A stretch of 44,792 bases of DNA from an uncultured Verrucomicrobia subdivision 3 bacterium (GTDB taxonomy: Bacteria; Verrucomicrobiota; Verrucomicrobiia; Limisphaerales; UBA11358). The notes beneath the pieces are model-generated. The model was not told the origin of the DNA. It made no database searches and was given only the letters and a program-made list of their open reading frames with translations. Made by a program: the position numbers and the translations under genes. Below, piece by piece: positions 25,772 to 34,530 of the stretch (position 1 is the stretch's first letter; every line of letters begins with the position of its first letter). The stretch covers positions 1 to 44,792 of the forward strand of contig CAIMLG010000146.1 in assembly GCA_903842235.1 (NCBI GenBank), read 5' to 3'.

Positions 25772-27235
25772 ATGTTGCCCTTTAATAAAAAAATCCTGTT
25801 TGTCGGCTACGGAGCCGTTGCTCAATGCGCTTTGCCCATTTTGGTCAAGCACATCAAAACCCCGGCGAAAAACCTCACCGTCATGGATTTCGAGGATCGC
25901 CAGGCGGCCCTCGCCCCGTGGATCAAGCGCGGCGTGAACTTTGTGCGCAACCGCGTCACGCGCGAAAACATGGGCGCGCTGCTCGGCAAATACCTTTCCG
26001 CCGGCGACGTGCTGATTGACCTGGCCTGGAACATTGAAGCCGGCGAAATTCTCGCCTGGTGCCACGAAAAAGGCGTGCTCTACATCAATACCTCCGTGGA
26101 ACTCTGGGACCCATATGAGCACTCCATCGGCGCCACGCCGCAGAAGATGACGCTCTATTGGCGGCACATGAATTTGCGCAAGATGATTTCCAAGTGGGAC
26201 GTGGCCGGCCCGACCGCGGTGCTGGAGCACGGCGCGAATCCCGGGCTGATTTCCCATTTTACCAAACAGGGCTTGATTGATATCGGCCGCCGTTCCATCA
26301 AGGACAAGAAGATCACCGGCAAGGTGGCGGAAGAGGTTCAGCAGGCCATCTCAGATCAGAAATTCAACGTCCTGGCGCAGAAGCTCGGCGTGAAGGTCAT
26401 TCATTGCAGCGAGCGCGACACGCAGGTCACCAAGCTGCCCAAGCAGGTGGACGAATTTGTCAACACCTGGAGCGTGGAAGGCTTTCGCGAAGAAGGCACC
26501 ACGACTTCCGAAATGGGCTGGGGCACGCACGAAAAAGAATTGCCGCCCAACGCCTGTGTTCACCAAGAAGGACCGCGCAACCAAATCTGCCTCGCGCAGA
26601 TGGGCATGAACACTTGGGTGCGCACCTGGGTGCCGGATTACAGCATCAACGGCATGGTCGTCCGCCACGGCGAAGCGTTCACCATCTCCGACAAGCTCAC
26701 CGTTTGGAAGAATGGCCAGGCCATGTATCGCCCCACGGTGCATTACGCCTATTGCCCGGCGGATGTGGCCATCGCCTCGCTCAACGAACTGCGCGGTTAT
26801 AATTACCAGCTCCAGCCCAAGATTCGCATCATGAACGATGAAATCTCCAGCGGCTCGGACATCCTCGGCGCGCTGCTGATGGGCCACGGCTACAATTCCT
26901 GGTGGGTTGGCAGCGACCTGAGCATCGAAGAATCCCGCCGCCTCGTGCCGCACCAGAACGCCACCACCATGCAGGTGGCCATCTCGGTGATCGGCGCCGT
27001 GATGTGGATGATTGAAAATCCCGCCCAAGGCGTGGTGGTGCCGGATGAATTACCGCACGAATACATCCTGAAGATCGCCAAGCCGTATCTTGGTAAATGG
27101 ATTTCCAAGCCGTCCGACTGGACGCCGTTGAAGGATTACAGCAATCCCTTCAAAGGCTACAACCAGCCGAACATCGACGCCAAAGACCCGTGGCAGTTTA
27201 AAAACTTTTTGATTAACAACGCCGAACGCCGCTAA
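25772..27235 (+). CDS. hss: Homospermidine synthase
   Basis: A 487-residue protein of the saccharopine-dehydrogenase-like homospermidine synthase family, which joins aminobutyl groups from putrescine (or spermidine) to make homospermidine. The N-terminal Rossmann motif is ILFVGYGAVAQCALP (residues 8-22); further family stretches include DLAWNIEAGEILAWCHEKG, YINTSVELWDPYEHS, EHGANPGLISHFTKQGL and LLMGHGYNSWWVGS. Length fits the family. The downstream neighbour is a PLP decarboxylase of the ornithine type, 71 bases away, so substrate supply and use are encoded together. Confidence 0.92.
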   Translation: MLPFNKKILFVGYGAVAQCALPILVKHIKTPAKNLTVMDFEDRQAALAPWIKRGVNFVRNRVTRENMGALLGKYLSAGDVLIDLAWNIEAGEILAWCHEKGVLYINTSVELWDPYEHSIGATPQKMTLYWRHMNLRKMISKWDVAGPTAVLEHGANPGLISHFTKQGLIDIGRRSIKDKKITGKVAEEVQQAISDQKFNVLAQKLGVKVIHCSERDTQVTKLPKQVDEFVNTWSVEGFREEGTTTSEMGWGTHEKELPPNACVHQEGPRNQICLAQMGMNTWVRTWVPDYSINGMVVRHGEAFTISDKLTVWKNGQAMYRPTVHYAYCPADVAIASLNELRGYNYQLQPKIRIMNDEISSGSDILGALLMGHGYNSWWVGSDLSIEESRRLVPHQNATTMQVAISVIGAVMWMIENPAQGVVVPDELPHEYILKIAKPYLGKWISKPSDWTPLKDYSNPFKGYNQPNIDAKDPWQFKNFLINNAERR

Positions 27236-27306
27236 GCCATCAAGTTTTCTCCACGGTTCATTGGCCTTCGAAGCAGGCTGCCTGTTTCCCATTTTTCAAA
27301 TAAATA

Positions 27307-28449
27307 ATGATCACTCCTACCGCGTTGAAAAAACTGGCTGCCCAGCATGGCACGCCGCTGTTCGTCGTGGATCACGCCGAACTGCGCCGCAACTTCACCA
27401 CGTTCAAAAAATACCTGCCGCGCGTGCAGGCCTACTATGCGGTGAAGGCGAATTCGGATCCGGCCATTGTTAAAACTTTCTATCAGGCGGGGGCCAGTTT
27501 CGATGTCGCCTCGATGCCGGAGTTTGAAAATGTTTATCGGAACATCAAAGCCATGCCCGCCAAGGCGCGGCAGGATTGGATTTGGGACAAGATCATCTAC
27601 GCCAATCCCATCAAGCCGATTGAGACGTTGCGCGAGCTGAACCAATACAAGCCACTGGTCACCTTCGACAATTTTGAGGAAATCAAGAAGATCCAAAAGC
27701 ACGCCCCGCAGGCGGGGTTGGTGTTGCGTCTGAAAGTGGCCAATACCGGCGCGATGGTGGAACTGTCGTCCAAGTTTGGCGCCTCGCCTGGGGAAGCGGT
27801 GGACATGATTCTGGCCGCGAACAAGGCGGGTTTGATGGTGGAGGGGCTGAGCTTTCACGTGGGCAGCCAGACGACGAATTTTGAGAATTACGTGCAGGCC
27901 ATCAACCTCTCGGCGAACATATACAAGGAGGCGCGCGACCGGGGCTACTCCAAGATGAACCTGCTGGATATCGGCGGCGGTTTCCCGGCGCCGTATGACG
28001 CGAGCGTGAAGCCGTTCCAGGAGCTGGCCAAGGTCATTAATCAAGAGTTGGACCGGTTGTTTCCGAAGGACGTGCAGATTTTGGCCGAACCCGGCCGGTT
28101 CTTCTGTGCGACCTCGGGCACGGCGGTGTCCAAAATCGTCGGCAAAGCCCGGCGCGACGGCAAGCTGTGCTATTACATCAACGACGGGGTTTACCACACC
28201 TTCTCGGGAGTGATTTTCGACCATTGCCATTATCATTTGAAGGCGTTCAAGAAAGGCTCGACGGAAATCTGCTCCGTGTTTGGCCCCACCTGCGATGCAT
28301 TGGACGTGGTTTCCATGGCGGAAAACCTGCCCGCGAACCTCGAAATCGGCGATTTGCTTTACAGTGAGCAGATCGGCGCTTACAGCCACGCGTCCTCGAC
28401 CTATTTCAACGGCTTTCCGCCGGCGGCCGTGGTGCATGTGAATCGGTAG
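27307..28449 (+). CDS. Ornithine-type fold III PLP decarboxylase
   Basis: A 380-residue alanine-racemase-fold decarboxylase. PLP lysine Lys47 in YYAVKANSDP, HVGSQ (184-188), GGGFPAPY, EPGRFF (261-266) and the active-site Cys329-Asp330 in FGPTCDALD are visible. The GPTCDALD segment and proximity to homospermidine synthase favour ornithine decarboxylase, which supplies putrescine. Lysine or carboxynorspermidine decarboxylase are alternatives. Its length is close to bacterial fold III ornithine decarboxylases. It follows hss on the same strand and probably shares its promoter. Confidence 0.87.
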   Translation: MITPTALKKLAAQHGTPLFVVDHAELRRNFTTFKKYLPRVQAYYAVKANSDPAIVKTFYQAGASFDVASMPEFENVYRNIKAMPAKARQDWIWDKIIYANPIKPIETLRELNQYKPLVTFDNFEEIKKIQKHAPQAGLVLRLKVANTGAMVELSSKFGASPGEAVDMILAANKAGLMVEGLSFHVGSQTTNFENYVQAINLSANIYKEARDRGYSKMNLLDIGGGFPAPYDASVKPFQELAKVINQELDRLFPKDVQILAEPGRFFCATSGTAVSKIVGKARRDGKLCYYINDGVYHTFSGVIFDHCHYHLKAFKKGSTEICSVFGPTCDALDVVSMAENLPANLEIGDLLYSEQIGAYSHASSTYFNGFPPAAVVHVNR

Positions 28450-28605
28450 CGCCAAGGGCCCGCCGGTTGGCCCGTTGCTTTGGCCGCAGTTCCCTCGCTG
28501 GGTGGACGACGATTTGCGGGCCGGTGAAATCTGCCGCCGATGGAGCGATTTTAATTGCCAGCGCGTTGGTTTGGTTTTAGGGTCAAAGCAAACCCGAGGT
28601 GATTT

Positions 28606-30672
28606 ATGTATTTTGGCGTCGATTATTATCCTGATCAATGGGTCTTCCCCTTCGGTGGCACGCTGGATCAGCCGGAGGCCCAATGGCGGCAGGACGCGCA
28701 ACTCATGGCCACCGCCGGCTTCAACATCGTCCGGATCGGGGAGTTTTCCTGGGGGCTGTGCGAACCCGAAGACGGCAAATTCAATTTCGACTGGCTTAAG
28801 CGCGTCATGGACATTATGGGCGAGCATGGCATCCAGGTGATTCTCGCCACGCCCACGGCTGCCCCGCCCATTTGGCTGGCCAAGAAACATCCCGAGATCC
28901 TGCCCGTGGACGAACACGGCCTCACCAAGCATGAGGGCACCCGGCGCGCCGTGTGTTTAAACAGTGATGTCTATTGGACCTATTGCAAGCGGGTCGTGGA
29001 AAATCTGGCGCGGGCCTTGGGCAACCATCCGCAGCTCATCGCCTGGCAGATTGACAACAGCCTGGGTGGCAATTTTACCGAAGCCTCCTTCAACGAAGAT
29101 GCGCGCCGTGACTGGCACGGCTGGTTGGAGGCAAAATACGAAACCATCGAACATCTCAACGAGCGCATGGGCCTCCGGCATTGGGGCCAGATGGTTTCGG
29201 CCTGGAACCAGGTGCCGATGCCCATGGCGGCCCCGTCCGTGCATAATCCCGCGTTGCTCCTGGATTGGTGTCGGTTCGGGAGCGATACGATCGTGCAATT
29301 TGCCAAGATGCAGGCTGATATTTTGCGGGCCCTGACGCCGGAGCGCCCCGTCACCACCAATCTCCGTGCCTTGCGCCACCGGTTCGACCATTTTGACCTG
29401 GCGAGCGTCCTTGATTTTGTTTCCATTGAAAGCACGGCCGTTATCAAGTCCAAGCCATCGGAGATCGCCTGTGAAATCGACATGCTGCGTTCCCTGAAAA
29501 AGGACGGCATTCGCGCGCCCGCTGGGGATGCCGGCTTCTGGGTCATGGAGCAGAAGGCCGGCAACGTCAACTGGCAGGAGGTCAACTCCCTGGTTCGCCC
29601 CGGAGTGTTGCGGATGTTCACTTACCAGCTCGTTTCCCGCGGGGCCAACGCCGTGCTGTTTTTCCGCTGGCGGCAGCCGCGCTTCGGCTCCGAGCAGTTT
29701 CATGGCGCCGTCCTGCCGCACAATCTCGAGGGCAGCCGGCGCGTGTTCAATGAAATCACCCAGATTGGCGAGGAATTGAAGCTGCTGGCCCCGGCGATCA
29801 AGGACACCAAGGTTACGGCCGAAGCCTGCATTCTCTACTCCCATGATAACGATTGGCTTTTGCAGCAGCCGAACCCCCCGAATAAATTTTTCAACCTGCG
29901 CGAGCATATCCAGCTCATTTATAATTCGCTTCACGACCGCAACATCATTGTGGACTTTGCGCGGCCCAGCGAAGACTTGTCCAAATACAAGATCGTCTTT
30001 GCCCCCTCGCTGCACCTGCTTTCGGGCGGCGATTCCGACCGGCTAAAACTTTACGTCCAGAACGGCGGCACGCTCATCAGCACCTTCAATACCGGGCTGG
30101 TGGATGAAAATAACCTCGCCCCGGATAGCGGATTCCCCCATGACCTGACGGATTTATTCGGCCTCGAGGTGCAGGAATTTGACATGCTGCCGCCGACCGA
30201 AGAAAACCATCTGACGTTCAAAGGCGCCTTCCCCACCAGCCACCTGCATCCGGCCAAACTCTGGTGCGACCTCATTGAGCCGAAGGGTTGCCAGATTCTT
30301 GCCTCCTACTCCAAGGATTTTTACGCCGGCAAGCCCGCCATGACGTTAAACACCTTTGGCCTCGGCCGGGCGATTTACATCGGCACCCAGAGCCACCAGC
30401 ATTTTTACGATGATCTCGTGGTCTGGCTGCGGCAGACCATCGGCTTGGCACCGCTTTTGAAGGTGCCGGAAAATATCGAAGTCTCGTTGCGCACCAAGGC
30501 TGGGGCGCGGGTCTACTTCCTGCTCAATCACCAGAATTCGCCGGTGCGCATCCAGTTTTACAAGCCGATGCACGATTTTCTCACCGGCAATAACATCGTG
30601 GGCAACTACGAGTTGCCGCCGCACGGCGTGCTGGTGCTGGATGAGCATCCCGACGCCAAACCGGTGGCGTGA
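28606..30672 (+). CDS. GH42 beta-galactosidase-like protein lacking acid/base Glu
   Basis: A 688-residue GH42-family protein without signal peptide. N-terminal family signature MYFGVDYYPDQW, barrel motifs GFNIVRIGEFSWGLCEPEDG, LATPTAAPPIWL and AWQIDN, then a glutamine-amidotransferase-like trimerisation domain (from about 390) and a small C-terminal beta domain. The nucleophile is present: Glu315 in WVMEQKAGNVNW. The acid/base Glu that normally follows the Asn of (D/S)NE is Ser152 here (IDNSLGGN). The protein is otherwise full length, so it may have lost hydrolysis, changed substrate, or use another proton donor. It stands alone between ornithine decarboxylase and tRNA-Val. Confidence 0.9.
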   Translation: MYFGVDYYPDQWVFPFGGTLDQPEAQWRQDAQLMATAGFNIVRIGEFSWGLCEPEDGKFNFDWLKRVMDIMGEHGIQVILATPTAAPPIWLAKKHPEILPVDEHGLTKHEGTRRAVCLNSDVYWTYCKRVVENLARALGNHPQLIAWQIDNSLGGNFTEASFNEDARRDWHGWLEAKYETIEHLNERMGLRHWGQMVSAWNQVPMPMAAPSVHNPALLLDWCRFGSDTIVQFAKMQADILRALTPERPVTTNLRALRHRFDHFDLASVLDFVSIESTAVIKSKPSEIACEIDMLRSLKKDGIRAPAGDAGFWVMEQKAGNVNWQEVNSLVRPGVLRMFTYQLVSRGANAVLFFRWRQPRFGSEQFHGAVLPHNLEGSRRVFNEITQIGEELKLLAPAIKDTKVTAEACILYSHDNDWLLQQPNPPNKFFNLREHIQLIYNSLHDRNIIVDFARPSEDLSKYKIVFAPSLHLLSGGDSDRLKLYVQNGGTLISTFNTGLVDENNLAPDSGFPHDLTDLFGLEVQEFDMLPPTEENHLTFKGAFPTSHLHPAKLWCDLIEPKGCQILASYSKDFYAGKPAMTLNTFGLGRAIYIGTQSHQHFYDDLVVWLRQTIGLAPLLKVPENIEVSLRTKAGARVYFLLNHQNSPVRIQFYKPMHDFLTGNNIVGNYELPPHGVLVLDEHPDAKPVA

Positions 30673-30682
30673 GGGGGGATGC

Positions 30683-30757
30683 TGGTGGGCGCTGAGGGAT
30701 TCGAACCCCCGACCCACAGCGTGTAAAGCTGCTGCGCTACCGCTGCGCCAAGCGCCC
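30683..30757 (-). tRNA. tRNA-Val (anticodon UAC)
   Basis: Minus-strand fold: acceptor GGGCGCT/AGCGCCC, encoded CCA at 30683-30685, D-stem GCGC/GCGC, anticodon stem GCAGC/GCTGT with loop TTTACAC (anticodon TAC), T-arm GGGGGTTCGAATCCCTC. Reads GUA and probably other GUN codons. Confidence 0.95.
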
Positions 30758-30914
30758 GACCGCCGCCACGCTACCAGAGCCGTCCGCGTTGGCCAAGCCA
30801 GATATGCGGGGATTTCGCCTTGCCATTCGCCGGATTTCCCTTATTTTCCCGGCTGCCTGAACGCCGCGTGTGCGGCTGTTCATTTGAGGCTGAGAAAAAT
30901 CGTTAAACCAAGAA

Positions 30915-30963
30915 CCTAACCTTTAACCTCCGTTGCCCCGGCAGCGTTCGTTAGTCAGTTAGG
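30915..30963 (+). promoter_or_regulatory. Imperfect leader hairpin just before rpsA
   Basis: CCTAAC (30915-30920) pairs exactly with GTTAGG (30958-30963), with further inner pairs (AAC with GTT, GCC with GGC). The structure ends two bases before the rpsA ATG, and no Shine-Dalgarno sequence is visible. It may control translation, as S1 leaders do by S1 binding in other bacteria. Confidence 0.4.
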
Positions 30964-30965
30964 CA

Positions 30966-32687
30966 ATGGAGTCTTCAAATTCCCCCGGGAATGAAGTCTC
31001 CCCGTCCGTTCGTCAAGTTATGTTAACCATGGAAGAGGCCCTGAAACAGGGCAGCAAGCTCGTCGCTCAAGGCGAGATCGTCAAGGGCACCGTCATTGAA
31101 GTCCGCAACAAGGAAGTCCTTGTGGACATCGGCTATAAGAGCGAAGGCGTCATCCCGCTCAACGAATTTTTGGAACCCGGAGCGGTTCAGGTCGGCAGTC
31201 AGATTGATGTGCTGATCGAGAAGCTGGAAAACAAGGAAGGCACCGTTGTCCTCTCGCACGAGAAGGCCGAGTTCAAGAAGAACTGGGACAAAATCCTCAC
31301 GATCTGCAACGAAGGCGGCCGCATCATGGGCAAGGTCAAAGCCGTGGTCAAAGGCGGGCTCATCGTCAACGTGGGCGTCGAGGCGTTTTTGCCGTCGTCC
31401 CAGATTGACGTCATCACCCCCAAGAATCTCGCGGGTTTCGTCGGCAACAGCTACGAGTTCAAGGTCGTCAAAATCAATCAGGAACGCCAGAACATCGTGC
31501 TCTCGCGCCGCGAACTGATCGAAGCCGAACGCAACGACAAGCGCGCCAAGCTCCTCGGCGAAATGGTGCCCGGCGACATTCGCAAAGGCACCGTCAAGAA
31601 CCTCACCGATTTCGGCGCGTTTATTGATTTGAACGGCCTCGATGGTTTGCTCCACATCACCGACATGAGCTGGGGCCGCCTCACGCATCCTTCGGAAATT
31701 CTCAAGGTCGGCCAGGAGCTCGACGTGGTGGTGCTCGACGTGAACAAGGAAAAAGAACGCGTCAGCCTCGGCCTCAAGCAGAAGATGGCCAATCCGTGGG
31801 ACAACATCGAAGTGAAGTTCCCTATCGGCACCAAGGTCAAGGGCAAAGTCGTCAGCCTCATGCCTTACGGCGCGTTCGTGCAGCTCGAACCCGGCGTCGA
31901 AGGCCTCGTCCATGTCACCGAACTTTCCTGGACCAAGCGCGTCGCCAAACCGAGCGACGTCCTCAAGCAGGACCAGGAAATCGAAGCCGTCGTTCTGGGT
32001 ATCAACCGCGAAGAGCAGAAAATCTCCCTCGGCGTCCGCCAGTTGGAAAACAATCCGTGGGACAGCGCCGATGCCAAATACAAGGTGGGCGAACGCGTCA
32101 AGGGCAAGGTCCGCAACCTCACCAGCTACGGGGCCTTTGTCGAACTCGAAGAGGGCATCGACGGCATGGTGCATGTCTCCGACATGTCCTGGACCCGGAA
32201 GATCAATCACCCGAGTGAAATGCTCAAGAAGGGCGACGACATCGAAGCCACCGTGCTCGAAGTCGACAAGGCCAACCAGCGCATCGCCCTCGGCATGAAG
32301 CAGCTCGAAATCGACCCGTGGGAAAAGATCGAGACGCTTTACAAGGTTGGCGACCTCGTGCAAGGCAAGGTCACCAAGCTCGCCAGCTTCGGCGCGTTTG
32401 TCGGCCTCCAGCACGAAATCGACGGCCTCGTCCACATCTCCCAGATCAGCGAAGAGCGCGTGGAAAAGATCAAGAACGTGCTCAAGGTCGGCCAGGATGT
32501 CAGCGCCCGCGTGGTCAAAATCGACCGCAACGAGCGCCGCATCGGCCTGTCCATCAAGGCCGCTGCCTACAGCGACGAACAGCTCAAGGAAGAGCAGAAA
32601 ATGCTCGACGCGCTCAAGCCCGGCGAAGACCTGGTTGCCCTGCAACACGCCTTCGACGCCCTCGACGACGTCAAGGTTTCCGAATAA
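30966..32687 (+). CDS. rpsA: 30S ribosomal protein S1
   Basis: A 573-residue protein with six S1 (OB-fold) repeats, needed to load mRNA with weak ribosome sites on the 30S subunit. The repeats begin near residues 35 (VAQGEIVKGTVIEVRNKEVL), 120, 205 (GDIRKGTVKNLTDFGAFIDL), 292, 377 and 463; repeats 3-6 carry the canonical G-x-V-x-(N/S)-(L/F)-x-x-(F/Y)-G-A-F-V pattern. The N-terminus MESSNSPGNEVSPSVRQVML is Ser/Pro-rich before the first helix. The gene is flanked by a leader hairpin and a strong terminator. Confidence 0.97.
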   Translation: MESSNSPGNEVSPSVRQVMLTMEEALKQGSKLVAQGEIVKGTVIEVRNKEVLVDIGYKSEGVIPLNEFLEPGAVQVGSQIDVLIEKLENKEGTVVLSHEKAEFKKNWDKILTICNEGGRIMGKVKAVVKGGLIVNVGVEAFLPSSQIDVITPKNLAGFVGNSYEFKVVKINQERQNIVLSRRELIEAERNDKRAKLLGEMVPGDIRKGTVKNLTDFGAFIDLNGLDGLLHITDMSWGRLTHPSEILKVGQELDVVVLDVNKEKERVSLGLKQKMANPWDNIEVKFPIGTKVKGKVVSLMPYGAFVQLEPGVEGLVHVTELSWTKRVAKPSDVLKQDQEIEAVVLGINREEQKISLGVRQLENNPWDSADAKYKVGERVKGKVRNLTSYGAFVELEEGIDGMVHVSDMSWTRKINHPSEMLKKGDDIEATVLEVDKANQRIALGMKQLEIDPWEKIETLYKVGDLVQGKVTKLASFGAFVGLQHEIDGLVHISQISEERVEKIKNVLKVGQDVSARVVKIDRNERRIGLSIKAAAYSDEQLKEEQKMLDALKPGEDLVALQHAFDALDDVKVSE

Positions 32688-32706
32688 CCCCCGGGTGCCA
32701 AATTCA

Positions 32707-32738
32707 AAACGGCGGACTGGTTACAGTCCGCCGTTTTT
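32707..32738. terminator. Bidirectional intrinsic terminator
   Basis: AACGGCGGACTG pairs perfectly with CAGTCCGCCGTT around a four-base loop. It has T6 on the + side and, read on the minus strand, TTTTGAATTT after the stem. It would stop both rpsA and the facing hpnH transcript. Confidence 0.92.
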
Positions 32739-32861
32739 TATGCCCCGGCTCGAAGGGTGGAAATTACCAGAGTCGGGGCCGGGAAAATCCCCGGCGTTTG
32801 CCGGGCTTTTCACTTCGCGGGAAAACCGTGCAACTCACCCCCTTCTGGAGCGCTGAACGGC

Positions 32862-34289
32862 TCAGGAATTTTCTGGCCGCTGGGCCGCTTTGATCTTTGC
32901 CCGCAAATCCTCCCGTTCGGAGGTGTCGCCGGTGCCGCAATGGCTGGCAACGTGGGGCGCATGGGGTTCTTCCTCGTTGTGTGAAAAAGCGCCCCGGGCG
33001 CCCGCGGCCGGGGAATTGATGACCGCTTTCGCCTTGGCCAGATGGCCTTTGCCGATGGTCGCGCCGTTGAACGCGCGCGTGGCCAGTTCCGGCGATGTCG
33101 GATACGGCTTGGGCTTGGTGCCAAAGTTGTAGCTGAAATTCTTCCAGTTGTCGCCGGACTGGTAATTGGTGCCCAGTGCGCCGCTCGGATCGTAGCCGCA
33201 GTGCACCATGCAATGCTCGCAGCGTGGATCGCGCGCCACGCCATTCACCACGCCGTATTTTTCCCAGTTCACCTTCGTCAGCATTTCCTGATACCCGTCG
33301 TAATGACCGTCGGTCATGAGGTAGCAGGGGGCTTTCCAGCCCTTGATGTTATAGGTCGGAATGGCCCAGGCGGTGCAGGTCAACTCGCGTTTGCCCGCCA
33401 GAAATTCCTGATAAACCGGCGTGCCGAAAATGGTGAAGTGTTTGCCCCATTCCTGAATCTTGGCGAATTTCTGCCGCGTCATGTCCCGCGTCAGGAAAAA
33501 TTCCGTCGGGTTTTTGCCGAGCCGCTTGACCATGTCCTTCTTGGCGGCGTCGTAATCGTAGCCGGGCGAAATCGTGTGGCCGTCCACTTCCAGCGACGAG
33601 AGGAACTTGAACATGTCCTCGATTTCCGTCACGTCGGTCTCGCGGTAAACCGTGGTGTTGGTGGCCACTTGATAGCCGCAAATCTTCGCCATTTTAATGG
33701 CCGCGATGCATTCCTTGAACACGCCTTCGCGTTCGACGATGAGGTCATGCGTGAATTCCAGGCCGTCCACATGGACGTTCCAATACAGCCATTGGGTGGG
33801 GCGAATGACGGATTTCGCTTTGGCCGTGGCGTCCGCCTTGCGGATGGCGTCGGCCTCTTTTTCGGTAATGAGGTTTTCCGCGATTAGTTGCTTCAGCGTC
33901 GGCTCCCCTTCGGGCGAATAAATGGCGGCCAGGTAATCGCGCATTTTTTTGCGCATGAACACGCCGTTCGTGCAGATGTAGATCACCCGCTTTTGGTCCA
34001 GCAGGCCGTTCACCAGCTCTTCGATCTTGGGATAAATCAGGGGTTCGCCGCCGCAGATGGAAACCATCGGCGCCGCGCATTCCGCCGCCACCGCCAGGCA
34101 CTTTTCCAGCGGCACCATGTCCTTGAGGTTGGTGGAATACTCGCGGATGCGGCCGCAGCCGGTGCAGGTCAGGTTGCAGGTGTGCAGCGGCTCCAGCTGC
34201 AGCACCATGGCGAATTTCGGGGTGCGCTTGAGCTTGTGCTTGATGATATGCCTGGCGATTTTCGCCGTCAGCGCGAAAGGGAAACGCAT
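32862..34289 (-). CDS. hpnH: HpnH adenosyl-hopene transferase (extended form)
   Basis: A 475-residue B12-independent radical SAM enzyme that adds an adenosyl group to diploptene, the first step in making extended hopanoids. N-terminal family stretch MRFPFALTAKIARHIIKHKL, cluster motif CNLTCTGC (Cys38, Cys42, Cys45), SICGGEPLIY, and the C-terminal CEHCMVHCGYDPS. Two differences from typical members of about 350 residues: an insertion at roughly 121-166, between the VFMRKKMRDY strand and NVHVDGLE, and about 100 extra C-terminal residues rich in charged and His residues. No other hopanoid gene is in view. The tiny lipoprotein gene lies 6 bases upstream. Confidence 0.88.
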   Translation of the reverse strand: MRFPFALTAKIARHIIKHKLKRTPKFAMVLQLEPLHTCNLTCTGCGRIREYSTNLKDMVPLEKCLAVAAECAAPMVSICGGEPLIYPKIEELVNGLLDQKRVIYICTNGVFMRKKMRDYLAAIYSPEGEPTLKQLIAENLITEKEADAIRKADATAKAKSVIRPTQWLYWNVHVDGLEFTHDLIVEREGVFKECIAAIKMAKICGYQVATNTTVYRETDVTEIEDMFKFLSSLEVDGHTISPGYDYDAAKKDMVKRLGKNPTEFFLTRDMTRQKFAKIQEWGKHFTIFGTPVYQEFLAGKRELTCTAWAIPTYNIKGWKAPCYLMTDGHYDGYQEMLTKVNWEKYGVVNGVARDPRCEHCMVHCGYDPSGALGTNYQSGDNWKNFSYNFGTKPKPYPTSPELATRAFNGATIGKGHLAKAKAVINSPAAGARGAFSHNEEEPHAPHVASHCGTGDTSEREDLRAKIKAAQRPENS

Positions 34290-34295
34290 AGAAAA

Positions 34296-34478
34296 TTAAC
34301 GAGCGGTGGCGACTAAATTGGTGCCATCGGTGGCCGGCAGCGGGGCTTTAATCAGGCCGGGCAGGATGAAATCCAGCGGCGAGACGGTTTTGCTGGCGTT
34401 GATGCCGCCGCAGCCGCTCATCGCCAGCGGCACGGCCGCCAGCAGGAGCAGCCACCGAAAATTCCGATTTAATCTCAC
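34296..34478 (-). CDS. Very short lipoprotein
   Basis: A 60-residue protein starting at a GTG (34478): MRLNRNFRWLLLLAAVPLAMSGC is a lipoprotein signal with lipobox AMSGC. The mature part is only about 38 residues and ends with an uncharged, Pro/Leu-rich tail. The gene is directly upstream of hpnH on the same strand. Short genes with such signals are easy to overcall, but the lipobox is clean. Function unknown. Confidence 0.6.
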   Translation of the reverse strand: MRLNRNFRWLLLLAAVPLAMSGCGGINASKTVSPLDFILPGLIKAPLPATDGTNLVATAR

Positions 34479-34530
34479 TTGCTGAGTATAAATCCATCCG
34501 GCACGATGGCAACTGCTAATTGACTGCATC

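Noticed and set aside
30641-30919. Open frame across tRNA-Val
   Set aside because: Peptide WALRDSNPRPTACKAAALPLR-type is a translated tRNA; no coding evidence.
30914-30964. attC-like ends (ACCTAAC ... GTTAGGC) before rpsA
   Set aside because: Both heptamers match the integron consensus but are only 51 bp apart, and a ribosomal protein gene follows. A leader hairpin is a simpler explanation.
31023-32648. Long minus-strand open frame opposite rpsA
   Set aside because: Composition bias of the GC-rich S1 gene keeps the antisense frame open; the protein is repetitive in step with the S1 repeats.
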